Origin: Sphingopyxis sp. USTB-05
GTDB taxonomy: Bacteria > Pseudomonadota > Alphaproteobacteria > Sphingomonadales > Sphingomonadaceae
Direction of reading: 5' to 3'
Length of the DNA: 64,000 nt
Assembly (NCBI RefSeq): GCF_023822045.1
Contig: NZ_CP084712.1
Span: forward strand, 3,903,001 to 3,967,000
Positions 18,052-27,015 of the stretch are shown one piece after another. The notes under the pieces were generated by a model. It was not told where the DNA came from. It saw nothing but the letters and a program-made list of their open reading frames with translations, and ran no database searches. The translations under genes and the position numbers were made by a program. Within the stretch, counting starts at the first letter, position 1. Each line of letters opens with the position of its first letter.

Positions 18052-18270
18052 GTGGCGATCGATGCGATTTTAAAGTTTATCAACGATCCGGAAACCGGCG
18101 AAGGCTCTGTTCGTATTCGTTTTGGCCATGCTAGAAATGAAAATGGCGTGCGAGGGATAGTCCACGCGATCAACGCGCATTCAATACTGGTCGAATCCGA
18201 CGTCTCAATTGAGCTGGGAGGACGTGTAGATGTCACGGTTCCTCATGCAGGATCGCGAAGCGCAGTCGTT
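18052..18270 (+). pseudogene. PilZ-like domain protein, truncated
   Basis: The frame (GTG 18052, or TTG 18028) encodes VRGIVHAINAHSILVESDVS and GGRVDVTVPHAGSRSAVVRW, which matches the middle of small sphingomonad PilZ-like proteins (cyclic-di-GMP receptor fold). After VVRW, the point where such proteins finish with a short glycine-containing strand, the sequence changes into an IS5-family transposase remnant read on the opposite strand. The nominal stop at 18333 lies inside that remnant. I read it as a gene cut by an old insertion; the PilZ assignment is moderate because the N-terminal RxxxR motif is not clear. Confidence 0.45.
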
Positions 18271-18432
18271 CGATGGGTTTGCAGCAGGGCATCCCAGACA
18301 CCCTGTTCGGCCCAGCGACGGAAGCGGACATAGACCGAGTTCCACTTGCCGTAACGCTCGTGGATGTCGCGCCAGGGGCAGCCGACCCGCAGCACGTGAA
18401 GCATTCCATTGAGGAAGCGCCGGTTATCGCTC
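18270..18432 (-). mobile_element. IS5-family transposase remnant
   Basis: Reading the minus strand gives SDNRRFLNGMLHVLRVGCPW, then RDIHERYGKWNSVYVRFRRW and AEQGVWDALLQ. This is the conserved N-terminal domain of IS5-family (IS1031/IS427-type OrfA) transposases. There is no start codon, no DDE domain and no terminal inverted repeat; a stop lies two codons before the first matching residue. The fragment is sandwiched between the truncated PilZ-like gene and the stop of the S9 peptidase (18424), so the transposon end was lost by deletion. Confidence 0.75.
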
Positions 18433-20391
18433 TCTCAGCGTCCGCTCGAACCAGGCGACCACGCGCGTGAGAGAATCCATTTGGTTTTCGCGGCGCGAAA
18501 AGCCGTGGCCTTCTTCGGGATAATAAACTGCCTCGACCGTCCGCCCTCGTTCTAGCAGTCGGGCTTGCAGTGCCGTCGCTTCGCTCTTCGGGGTTCGAAT
18601 GTCATTTTCGCCCTGCAGGATCAGCAGCGGCGCCTCGATCCGATCGATATAGGTGGATGGGCTGGAACGCTCATATTGTTCAGCGTTTACTACCGGATCG
18701 CCGAGCAGATTGCGGACATAGGCCTGCAATACCGGCTCGGTGCTGGCCAGCAGGGTCTGCCAGTTGAGGATGCCGAAGAGATCAACTCCAGAAGCAAAGA
18801 CTTCGGGATGGCGCGCCAGCCCCATGACGGTCAGATAACCGCCATAGGATCCTCCCATGATGCCAACGCGGCGACGGTCGACATAACCGGTCGCCAAAAG
18901 AAAATTGACGCCGGCAACCAAATCGTCGAGATCGCTGCCGCCCAGATCACCTACATTGGCGAGCTGAAAATCCATGCCATAACCGGTCGAGCCCCGAAAA
19001 TTTGGTGCGATGACGACGAAGCCGCGGCTCGCCAGAGCGACTGCGTCGCGGTTGAAAAAATCCGAGATCTGCGCCGTCGGGCCGCCATGGGCCATAACAA
19101 CCGCCGGGGCTGTACCATCGCGCGCGAGATTGGGCGGAATCCATACAAAGGCGCTGATGACCAGTCCGTCCTTGCTGGGATAATGCACCAATTCGGTACG
19201 CGGCAGCCGGTCGCCGTCCAGCGCCGCCGGGCTGAGTTCGGTGATCTTGGCCGCGGTTTTCGAAGCCATGGAGTATGTCCAGAAATCATTCGGCTGATGA
19301 CCAGCTTGATGCCGGAAAAGCAGGGTTGCGCCATCGGCGGTGAAGGGGGACTGGCCGGAGGACGCGAAGCGGTTCATTCCTTCGGGCAGCAGCAGCGATT
19401 CGCTCTCGCCACGCCTGGCGTCATAGAGAAAGATGCCGCTGCGTCCCGATGCATTTTCCTCAAACGCGATATCCGGCCGCCCGGGGACGAACCAGCCGCC
19501 GCTCTGCGGCCACGGGCTGGAGCGCAGCCAACGGATCGCGCCGGTGTCTAGCGAAAGCAGGCCGCTGCGTCTGTTCTCGCCGGGACTGCTGGCAAAGAAG
19601 GCGATGCGGTCGCCTTCGTCGGAAAGATCCGAGGCAATCGCATAGACGCCCTCGCCGCTTGGTCCGAGGGGGTGGGGCGCCGACCCGTCGAGCGGGACGA
19701 GGATCATCGCGCCGTCAGTCTGCTGCACATTGAGACGATTGGCGAGCAGCGCCTTACCATCGGGCGTGAACTCTACCGGCGCCCAACGATAGCCGGGTGC
19801 ATCTTCTGCAATGAGTGTCCGGCGCTTACCTGTCGCGATGTCCAAGACCGCAAGGTCAAAGTTCGAGGCATTCGCCTCGCGGCTGCTGAACGCCAGAAGG
19901 CGACCGTCATAAGAACCGACCGCGCCGATTTCAGATGTGTCGGGGCTTGCAGTCACGTTGCGCTCTGCCCCGGTCTCGAGATCGAGCAGGATCAGGTCAT
20001 ACATTTCGCGGCCGCCGCTGTCAGTCTCATACACGATCCGCTTCCGATCCGGCAGCGCTATGGGGTTCAATTGTCGATCAGGCGAGCGAGAGGCCGATCG
20101 GGGTCTGTCGCCAGCGCGGTCAAGCGTCCAAAGGTTAAATGGCCCATCAAGATTAGCTGTCGCGAGGATCGTCTCGCCGTCATCTATCCAAATCGCTCCA
20201 AACGCATCCTTGGCCGCGAAGAGTTCCTCGACGGATGGAACCAGCGGCCGGGAGAGCGACTGACTTTTGACCAGCAAGGGGTCGGTCAACGGCCGTGGAG
20301 GTTGCCCTTCCTCGCCGGAGGCGTTTCCGGGGATGAAAAGGAGGATGAGCGAAAGGGTGATGGGCCATCGGCGAGGAAATAGGCTGTGCAT
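18424..20391 (-). CDS. S9 family peptidase (prolyl oligopeptidase type), secreted
   Basis: A 655-residue serine peptidase. A signal peptide occupies the first ~25 residues (ITLSLILLFIPGNASG). Residues ~60-390 form a beta-propeller with repeated WTLD/LDLETG-like blades. The C-terminal alpha/beta-hydrolase domain has Ser515 in IMGGSYGGYL, Asp597 in QGENDIRTP and His629 in EEGHGFSRREN. Such enzymes cut short peptides, often after proline, in the periplasm; lasso-peptide isopeptidases belong to the same family. It is divergent from the esterase/sigma/receptor operon, which ends in a second S9 peptidase, so the two probably serve one pathway. The IS remnant touches its 3' end. Confidence 0.9.
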   Translation of the reverse strand: MHSLFPRRWPITLSLILLFIPGNASGEEGQPPRPLTDPLLVKSQSLSRPLVPSVEELFAAKDAFGAIWIDDGETILATANLDGPFNLWTLDRAGDRPRSASRSPDRQLNPIALPDRKRIVYETDSGGREMYDLILLDLETGAERNVTASPDTSEIGAVGSYDGRLLAFSSREANASNFDLAVLDIATGKRRTLIAEDAPGYRWAPVEFTPDGKALLANRLNVQQTDGAMILVPLDGSAPHPLGPSGEGVYAIASDLSDEGDRIAFFASSPGENRRSGLLSLDTGAIRWLRSSPWPQSGGWFVPGRPDIAFEENASGRSGIFLYDARRGESESLLLPEGMNRFASSGQSPFTADGATLLFRHQAGHQPNDFWTYSMASKTAAKITELSPAALDGDRLPRTELVHYPSKDGLVISAFVWIPPNLARDGTAPAVVMAHGGPTAQISDFFNRDAVALASRGFVVIAPNFRGSTGYGMDFQLANVGDLGGSDLDDLVAGVNFLLATGYVDRRRVGIMGGSYGGYLTVMGLARHPEVFASGVDLFGILNWQTLLASTEPVLQAYVRNLLGDPVVNAEQYERSSPSTYIDRIEAPLLILQGENDIRTPKSEATALQARLLERGRTVEAVYYPEEGHGFSRRENQMDSLTRVVAWFERTLRER

Positions 20392-20565
20392 ACCCTCATG
20401 ATGACTGCGGAGAGGTTTTCCGCCATTAAGTCTGTTGTAGGGCCAGAGATCGAAATTGGCGCTACATAGAAGCGCGCGCTCGATTGAAATCCCGGATAGG
20501 CATTACGGAAGCCGTCTCCTCATGCATCGATACAAGATGTAGCTTTAGCTGAGGGGACATCCTTG

Positions 20566-22227
20566 ATGATCGCGCGACGAAATGTCCTGCGGGCCGGTAT
20601 ATTTGGTTCTGCCTTTCCCTTGCTCGATAGTTCGATTGCAGTTGCGACAACCGGAACCGACCAGAAATCGGCCAAGGATCGCGTGGAGACGGGGATTATA
20701 TGCGACACACCTAGCGGTAGAGTGCGCGGTGTCCGCAAGGGTGGTGTCCGGATCTTCCTCGGCCTCCCCTATGCTGGACCCCTTACCTCGGCACACAGGT
20801 TTTCTCCTGCGCCCCTTCTCGCGCCTTGGGCTGGAATACGGAATGCGTATAATTATGGGCCGATCTGCCCAAGTGAAGACCGTCAAGGCGATGAGAGCGC
20901 GAGTGAATGGCCATTCCTCCTTCAGCGCGGACCTGTAACGCTGGCGGGCGACGATTGCCTGCGGCTCAACATTTGGGCGCCCGCTTCGGGTGATCGACCA
21001 AAGCCCGTGATGGTTTGGCTGCATGCCCAAGGATTCGGCGGCGGATCGAGCCAGCATTTCCTTGCGACGAACGGGGAAAATCTCGCGCGCGAGCAAGACG
21101 TCGTTGTCATCAGTCTGAATCATCGGGTGGGCGTACTCGGCTATGCCGATTTGTCGCAGGTTGCTGGCGGAGACGAGGATTCGGGGAACGTCGGCATGTT
21201 GGACATCATTGCCGCGCTCCGCTGGGTACGGGATCATATTGCAAGTTTCGGCGGGGACTCCGATAATGTGACGATCTTCGGCCACTCGGGCGGCGGTTTC
21301 AAGACCAGTGTCCTGCTTGCAATGCCTGCGGCAAACGGCTTGTTTCACAAAGCGATCATTCAAAGCGGCGCGCGGCCCTTTGTCCATGACCGGGTCAGCG
21401 CCGCCGCGCTTACGAAAGCCTGGCTTGACGCTCTGGGGGCGCCTGAAGCGAATGTTTCCGAGTTGCGCGCTATGCCAGTATCTCGCTTGCTTGAGGCCGC
21501 TGGCAAGGCCTCAGCGGGCGTCCAGCGCAGCGCCGGTCGACCGGCGGATTTTCATCCCCCCGCTTGGTATTGGCAGCCGTTGGCGGGTGTGCCGAGCCTG
21601 CCGGACCACCCCTTTGGCGAGAAGGCGCCTGTCTCATCGAGGAGTGTACCGTTGATGATTGGCCGCACACATCATGAATTTCCGCGAAGCGTCGACGCGC
21701 CCGAAAATGAAGCGATGGACTGGGAGCAGCTCGCAAAGAATCTGTCTGCTGAGCTTGGCCGCCGTACGGACGGCGCCATCGCCGCTGCCCGCGCGGACAA
21801 CCCGGCAGCCCCGCCGGTCGAAATCGCAGCGATCTTGTCTGGACGACATTTCCAGATGGGCAGCGAACGCATGGCAAGGCTTCGCGAGGCGGCCGGCCAA
21901 GCGCCGACCTGGATGTATCGTTTTGATTGGAAAACCGAGTTGTTCGACGGTCGACCGAGGGCCTATCACGGCGCCGACGTGCCGTTTGTCTTTGCCAACA
22001 CTGACCTGTGCGACCAGGCGACTGGCGGCGGCGATCGCGCACGCCGTTTGTCGCGCGTGATGGCCAGCTGCTGGGCCCGGTTTGCTCGGACAGGAAATCC
22101 CAATGGTCCAGGCCTCCCGCATTGGCCGCCGTTTGCCGGATTGGCTCCGTCGACGATGATTTTCGATGATGATCGCCGCGTGCGCGCCAACCTCGAGCCG
22201 GCGCAGCGGCGATTGTTTCGGCCATGA
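20566..22227 (+). CDS. Type B carboxylesterase, exported
   Basis: A 553-residue esterase of the carboxylesterase/para-nitrobenzyl esterase group. The N terminus (MIARRNVLRAG plus a hydrophobic stretch) looks like a signal sequence with twin arginine. Landmarks are VRGVRKGGVRIFLGLPYA, DDCLRLNIWAP, the oxyanion strand and the nucleophile elbow IFGHSGGGFKTS (Ser241), which has His-Ser-Gly-Gly-Gly rather than the common Glu-Ser-Ala-Gly; the catalytic His is likely in YHGADVPFVF. ATG 20566 follows GAGGGG. Its stop overlaps the ECF sigma factor start by four bases, an unusual arrangement that ties the enzyme to the sensing system. Confidence 0.88.
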   Translation: MIARRNVLRAGIFGSAFPLLDSSIAVATTGTDQKSAKDRVETGIICDTPSGRVRGVRKGGVRIFLGLPYAGPLTSAHRFSPAPLLAPWAGIRNAYNYGPICPSEDRQGDESASEWPFLLQRGPVTLAGDDCLRLNIWAPASGDRPKPVMVWLHAQGFGGGSSQHFLATNGENLAREQDVVVISLNHRVGVLGYADLSQVAGGDEDSGNVGMLDIIAALRWVRDHIASFGGDSDNVTIFGHSGGGFKTSVLLAMPAANGLFHKAIIQSGARPFVHDRVSAAALTKAWLDALGAPEANVSELRAMPVSRLLEAAGKASAGVQRSAGRPADFHPPAWYWQPLAGVPSLPDHPFGEKAPVSSRSVPLMIGRTHHEFPRSVDAPENEAMDWEQLAKNLSAELGRRTDGAIAAARADNPAAPPVEIAAILSGRHFQMGSERMARLREAAGQAPTWMYRFDWKTELFDGRPRAYHGADVPFVFANTDLCDQATGGGDRARRLSRVMASCWARFARTGNPNGPGLPHWPPFAGLAPSTMIFDDDRRVRANLEPAQRRLFRP

Positions 22228-22829
22228 CCGACTTGGTCCCCACCGACCGGGCTATATGGATATCGCGGCATGTGCTCCCACATGAGCGAGCCTTGCGCGG
22301 TTGGCTGGCCAAATATTCGGCCAGCGCCATAAATATCGACGACATTGTGCAAGAAAGTTACGCGGCAATCTTCGATCTTGCGACCGTTGATCATATTCGT
22401 CGGCCGCAAGCCTATTTGTTCGAAATCGCACGCTCAATCATTTTGCAGCAACTCCGGCGGGCACGAATTGTCCCTATCCATAGCGTGGCTGACGTCGCAC
22501 TTCTCGACCGGCCTGACGATCAGCCCAGCCCGGAAGACATTGTGGCGGGCCGACAAGAGTTGCATCAGCTGGCGGACGCCGTCGCACAGCTCCCGCCACG
22601 CTGCGCGGAGGTTTTTCGGCTGCGAAAGATCGATGGTCTGTCCCAGCGTGACACTGCAAGCGCGCTCGGTATCTCGGAGAATACCGTCGAAAAGCAGATA
22701 GGGAAAGCCATCCGCGTTCTGTCCGACATACTCGGACGTGGCGGAAAACAAAGGCCCGATGCATCTAAGGCGCGAAAAGTAAACAGGAAAGATAATGATG
22801 GAACCCCGCGAGACCAGTTCGGCGATTGA
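22224..22829 (+). CDS. ECF sigma factor (FecI-like)
   Basis: A 201-residue RNA polymerase sigma factor. Region 2 is in DDIVQESYAAIFDLATVDHI and RPQAYLFEIARSIILQQLRR; region 4 is LPPRCAEVFRLRKIDGLSQR followed by DTASALGISENTVEKQIGKA. FecI-type sigmas are activated when a FecR-TonB receptor pair senses an extracellular ligand. The gene overlaps the esterase stop upstream and the FecR start downstream, so the regulatory pair is built into the operon and probably autoregulates it. Confidence 0.92.
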   Translation: MTDLVPTDRAIWISRHVLPHERALRGWLAKYSASAINIDDIVQESYAAIFDLATVDHIRRPQAYLFEIARSIILQQLRRARIVPIHSVADVALLDRPDDQPSPEDIVAGRQELHQLADAVAQLPPRCAEVFRLRKIDGLSQRDTASALGISENTVEKQIGKAIRVLSDILGRGGKQRPDASKARKVNRKDNDGTPRDQFGD

Positions 22830-23760
22830 GGCCGCCGCAATCGGCTGGGTTGCCAAGCTCGATCGTGGGCCGCTGTCGGAAAACGAGAGTGCGGCGCTCG
22901 ACGCCTGGCTGACCAGTGATTCTCGCCGGCGCGGGGCATTCGCGCGTGCGCAAGCCGTGATGGCGCTTGCCGATCGGTCTCGGGCATTGCGGCAACCTGA
23001 CTCCTTGGGGTGGGACGCGAGGAAGTATTTTTGGCGATGGCCGTCGATCCGTGCAGAACGGTGGCCGAGAGTAGCTGTTGTAGCATGCATCGCGCTGCTG
23101 ATTGGCTGGGCAGCATTGCCCGGCGCTGAAACGATTGCGACGCAGCGCGGCGAAATCCGCATGGCCGTCTTGTCTGACGGTTCACGTGCAACGCTTGATA
23201 CCAAGAGTAATCTTGTAGTGCGGTTTCAGCGTTCGCGCCGTGATGTTGAGCTGCTTGAAGGCACGGCACTTTTTGACGTGGCGAAGGATCGCGAGCGTCC
23301 GTTCGTCGTTCACGCCGGGCCGATCGATGCGATTGCGGTCGGAACAAGCTTTAGCGTGACGCGCGACAGGAGCGGGGAGGCTGTTGTAACGGTCCGCGAA
23401 GGGCGTGTTGCCATCCGCGACCGGAAAGGGCGGATAACCCATATACTGACAGCCAATATGACAGCGAAGGCAGATGACGAGGCGGCGACGAGCGTAGCGA
23501 AATTGACGACAGAGGACGTGAATCGCGAACTCGCCTGGCGTTCGCACATGATTGCGCTCGATGGCGACACCTTGACCGAGGCGGCTGAAAAATTTGCCCG
23601 CTATGGCGGTCCGCCTATTGTGATCGCCGATAAAGCAGTCGGTTCGCGGACGCTTTCCGGCTGGTTCGCAGCCGACGATCCGCGCGGCTTCGCTCGCGCG
23701 GCCGCATTGTCGCTTGGCGTACGCGCTCGCGAGAAGGAAAATTCGATCATCATCGAGTGA
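22795..23760 (+). CDS. FecR-type anti-sigma/signal transducer
   Basis: A 321-residue inner-membrane protein. The N-terminal DUF4880-like segment (AAAIGWVAKLDRGPLSENES and DAWLTSDSRRRGAFARA) contacts the sigma factor. One membrane helix lies at about residues 82-104 (VAVVACIALLIGWAALPG), and the periplasmic FecR domain follows (RGEIRMAVLSDGSRATLDTK, ELLEGTALFDVAKDRERPFV, VGTSFSV). Tandem ATGs at 22795 and 22798 follow AGGAAAG; the start lies within the sigma gene. It receives the signal from the STN domain of the receptor encoded 78 bases downstream. Confidence 0.92.
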   Translation: MMEPRETSSAIEAAAIGWVAKLDRGPLSENESAALDAWLTSDSRRRGAFARAQAVMALADRSRALRQPDSLGWDARKYFWRWPSIRAERWPRVAVVACIALLIGWAALPGAETIATQRGEIRMAVLSDGSRATLDTKSNLVVRFQRSRRDVELLEGTALFDVAKDRERPFVVHAGPIDAIAVGTSFSVTRDRSGEAVVTVREGRVAIRDRKGRITHILTANMTAKADDEAATSVAKLTTEDVNRELAWRSHMIALDGDTLTEAAEKFARYGGPPIVIADKAVGSRTLSGWFAADDPRGFARAAALSLGVRAREKENSIIIE

Positions 23761-23826
23761 AGATATGGCGGAAGCTTCTGCGCCATGCATCGAGAGATGA
23801 ATGGGTCGTGACTTGGCCCGCAAATT

Positions 23827-23835
23827 GGGGGGGGG
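23827..23835 (+). repeat. Nine-G homopolymer at the receptor ribosome-binding site
   Basis: A run of nine G ends three bases before the ATG of the receptor gene and occupies the Shine-Dalgarno position. Homopolymer runs of this length slip during replication; a change in length would alter the spacing of the translation signal. Confidence 0.7.
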
Positions 23836-23838
23836 CAT

Positions 23839-26800
23839 ATGGCGAAATATCAAACAGCTTTTCTGGCAGGCGCAGCAATTTCAGCACTCGCGGTCGCGGC
23901 GCCCGCCGCCGCGCAGGAGCGGGATTTCAACATTCGCTCGCAGTCTGCGACAACCGCCATCCCCGAGTTCGCGCGCCAGGCCCGCATCCAGATCGTCGCC
24001 CCGGCGGATACGCTGGTGGGGGTGGTGACCCCGAGCATCCGCGGCTCGCGCGACATAAGGGTTGCGTTAGCCGAACTGCTGCGGGGCAGCGGTCTTGAGA
24101 TTGTTTCGGATAATGGCCGGGTCATCGTGTTGCGCCGTGTCCCACAAGGCTCGGCGGCGGAATTCTCCGCCGCCGAGCCCGAAGCGGAAATTATCGTGAC
24201 GGGATCGCGGATACAGGGAGCAGGATCGGTAACCGCCGCGCCGGTGGCGCAGCTTCGAGGCGATTCGGTTGTCACGCGTAGCGGTAGCATTTCGATCGGG
24301 GACCAGCTGAGCCTTCTGCCTCAGTTCCGGACTTCGGGCACTCAGGCGGCATCGACAGCGCTAGGCACGCAAGCGCCAGGACAAGTCGGGATCAACCTTC
24401 TCGACTTGCGCGGCCTCGGGCCAACGCGAACGCTGGTTCTCCAAAATGGTCGTCGGCTGGTCTCGAGCACGCAGCAAATCTCGCAGCCTGACACCAACAC
24501 GATCCCCGCGGAGTTGATCGACCGCGTCGATATTCTGACCGGCGGCGCGTCGAGCGTCTATGGCGCCGATGCAATCGCAGGGGTCGTTAATTTCGTTCTG
24601 AAGCAAGATTATGAGGGGCTGTCGCTCCATGGGCAAGCGGGGATCAGCGATCGAGGCGACGCAGGCGCTCGGACGATTGGCCTCGTCGCCGGGCATAACT
24701 TCGCAAGCGACAGAGCGAATGTGGCAATCGCGCTCGAATATGCGCAGCGCGACGGATTGCGATACACGGATCGCGAATTTTCCAATGGTCAGTCGGACTT
24801 TATCCAGAATCCGCTGGCCGCCCAGGCTGGTCAACCTTTGACCATCCCGATCAATGATATCCGCTTTTTGTCCTATTCCAACGGTGGAACGCTACCTTAT
24901 GGTCCACCCTTCTATCGCTTTCAGCCAAACGGTACCCTCGCGCCAGCAAACACCGGGACCGCAAGCTATCCCAATCTCGGCATCAGCGACGGCGGCGATG
25001 GCTATGGTCCGATTGAAGCCGGCTCCTTGCTCCCGGACAATGAGCGCTTCTCGGGGACTTTGCTTGCGCATTTCGGCGTCACGGACGCGATCACCCTGTT
25101 CGGGCAAGCTGATGTTATCTGGCAGCGCTCATCCGCATTTAGCGGACCGCTCATCCAGCAGTTCGTCTTTTCGAAAACCAATCCCTATCTTTCATCGCAG
25201 GCGTTGGGCGTGCTCAACGCTTATGGCCCGACGGCGGCTGGACCGGATTTTGTCGCCGTCCGAGCTCTTACCGACGTCGGAACCTTTGGTGAGCGCGATA
25301 CGCGCGAGACCTATCGCGGCGTCATTGGGGCGAAGGGTGAGCTTAGCGACCATTTGCGCTACGAACTTTCCTACAGCTACGGTCGGACGAACGTCGAGAC
25401 CAATTTCTTCAACAATGTCATCATCCCGCGCACGACCTTGGCCGCGGATGCGGTCATCGACACGGCTGGCGTGCTTGGCACCGTCGGTGCGATTGTTTGC
25501 CGGTCCCGCCTGAATGCGCCCACGAGCACAAACCCTGATATTGCCGGCTGTGCGCCCGCCAATTTCTTTGGAAATGGCGCCGTCACCCCGGCAGCGCGCG
25601 ATTATCTGGCGATTACAACCACGTCTCGGGGCAGATTGCAGCAACATCTTGCCGGGGGCTTTCTCGCTGGTGACACGGGGGGATTTCTAACTTTGCCGGG
25701 CGGCGCGATTGGGTTTGTCGTTGGCGCCGAGTTTCGCCGGGAATCGACCCGCTATACACCTGATCCCCGTGACACGCTCGGTCGGACACAGTCGGGCGGG
25801 GCCGGTGTCGCAGGTTCGGTCGAAGTGGTCGAGGCTTACGGCGAGCTCAAAATTCCCGTTTTGGCTGACCTTCCTTTTGCCAGGCGGCTCGAATTAGGTG
25901 TTTCGGGGCGCCTCAGCGATTATAATTTGTCGAGGGTCGGAACCACGACATCCTGGGGTGTGAGCGCCTTATATCAGCCGGTGCGCGATGTGACGCTTCG
26001 CGGATCCTATCAGCGAGCCGTGCGCGCGCCCAATGTCACGGAGCTGTTTCAACCCACGCTGACCGGGACGACGCAGATCACCGATCCTTGTGATGCGCGT
26101 TTCATTGCGCAGGGTACATCTACTCGGCGCGCCAATTGTGCGGCCCTCGGCATCCCCACGAATTTTCAGACGCCGACCATTCCGATCACAATCGCTACCG
26201 TCACGAGCGGGAACCCCGATCTCGATGTCGAGCGGGGTACCACCTACAGCTTTGGTGCGGTCCTGCAGCCAAGCTTCATCCCGCGTTTCAGCCTGTCGGT
26301 CGATTATTACAACATTGAACTCAAGGGAGCGATTGCGGGCGTGAATAGCACGACGATCAGCCCATTCCGCGTGCCGTCGCAATGCGTGGACGCGCCGACC
26401 CTCGACAATCCCTTTTGCCCGCTCGTCGAGCGCGACGCGGGGTTCAACATTACGCGCGTCACGCAATATCCGATCAATCTGACGCGGTTGACGGCCTCGG
26501 GCATCGATGCTGACTTGAGCTATCGGATGCCATTATCGAGCGATGCAGGTATTTCGTTTCGTGGCCTCGCAAGTTATGTGATCAAGCGTGACGACTATCG
26601 CTCACCGGCTCTTCCCGACTTCCGCACGCAAATCGTCGAAACCCCGAGTTCGCCCCGGTTTCAAGCAACTTTGGCAACGACGCTAACGCTGGGGCCGGTG
26701 GAATTAACCCATCGAGCCCGGTATTTCTCGAGCGTATATTACAAGAATGATGACGTTGCCTTCTTTGAAAGTGTGAACGGCGCGGCACCCTTAAATGTCA

Positions 26801-27015
26801 ATCGCCGTGCACCGGGTTGGGTGAAGACCGGCTCCTACAACTATCACGACCTTCGGCTTGGCTTTGATTTTGGCGAGGGACGCAGCTTCTATCTCGGCGT
26901 CGACAATCTTGCCGACAAAAAACCACCCTTCAGCATATACGGTGCTGGCTTCGGCGGTGCCCAGTTCGATAGCGTGGGTCGGCTGTTCTATGCCGGTTTC
27001 AGGGTGGCGATGTGA
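23839..27015 (+). CDS. TonB-dependent receptor with N-terminal STN signalling domain
   Basis: A 1058-residue outer-membrane transducer. After the signal peptide (AVAAPAAAQ) comes an STN domain at about residues 30-100 (FNIRSQSATTAIPEFARQAR and VALAELLRGSGLEIVSDNGR) that talks to FecR. The plug begins near residue 118 with EIIVTGSRIQG and contains GVNLLDLRGLGPTRTLVL-like and DILTGGASSVYGADAIAGVV motifs. The barrel is large and ends with FYAGFRVAM. This receptor type (like those with oar/peptide-uptake relatives) fits a bulky ligand. A nine-G tract lies at the ribosome-binding site. The stop overlaps a GTG of the next gene. Receptor class is certain; ligand unknown. Confidence 0.93.
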   Translation: MAKYQTAFLAGAAISALAVAAPAAAQERDFNIRSQSATTAIPEFARQARIQIVAPADTLVGVVTPSIRGSRDIRVALAELLRGSGLEIVSDNGRVIVLRRVPQGSAAEFSAAEPEAEIIVTGSRIQGAGSVTAAPVAQLRGDSVVTRSGSISIGDQLSLLPQFRTSGTQAASTALGTQAPGQVGINLLDLRGLGPTRTLVLQNGRRLVSSTQQISQPDTNTIPAELIDRVDILTGGASSVYGADAIAGVVNFVLKQDYEGLSLHGQAGISDRGDAGARTIGLVAGHNFASDRANVAIALEYAQRDGLRYTDREFSNGQSDFIQNPLAAQAGQPLTIPINDIRFLSYSNGGTLPYGPPFYRFQPNGTLAPANTGTASYPNLGISDGGDGYGPIEAGSLLPDNERFSGTLLAHFGVTDAITLFGQADVIWQRSSAFSGPLIQQFVFSKTNPYLSSQALGVLNAYGPTAAGPDFVAVRALTDVGTFGERDTRETYRGVIGAKGELSDHLRYELSYSYGRTNVETNFFNNVIIPRTTLAADAVIDTAGVLGTVGAIVCRSRLNAPTSTNPDIAGCAPANFFGNGAVTPAARDYLAITTTSRGRLQQHLAGGFLAGDTGGFLTLPGGAIGFVVGAEFRRESTRYTPDPRDTLGRTQSGGAGVAGSVEVVEAYGELKIPVLADLPFARRLELGVSGRLSDYNLSRVGTTTSWGVSALYQPVRDVTLRGSYQRAVRAPNVTELFQPTLTGTTQITDPCDARFIAQGTSTRRANCAALGIPTNFQTPTIPITIATVTSGNPDLDVERGTTYSFGAVLQPSFIPRFSLSVDYYNIELKGAIAGVNSTTISPFRVPSQCVDAPTLDNPFCPLVERDAGFNITRVTQYPINLTRLTASGIDADLSYRMPLSSDAGISFRGLASYVIKRDDYRSPALPDFRTQIVETPSSPRFQATLATTLTLGPVELTHRARYFSSVYYKNDDVAFFESVNGAAPLNVNRRAPGWVKTGSYNYHDLRLGFDFGEGRSFYLGVDNLADKKPPFSIYGAGFGGAQFDSVGRLFYAGFRVAM

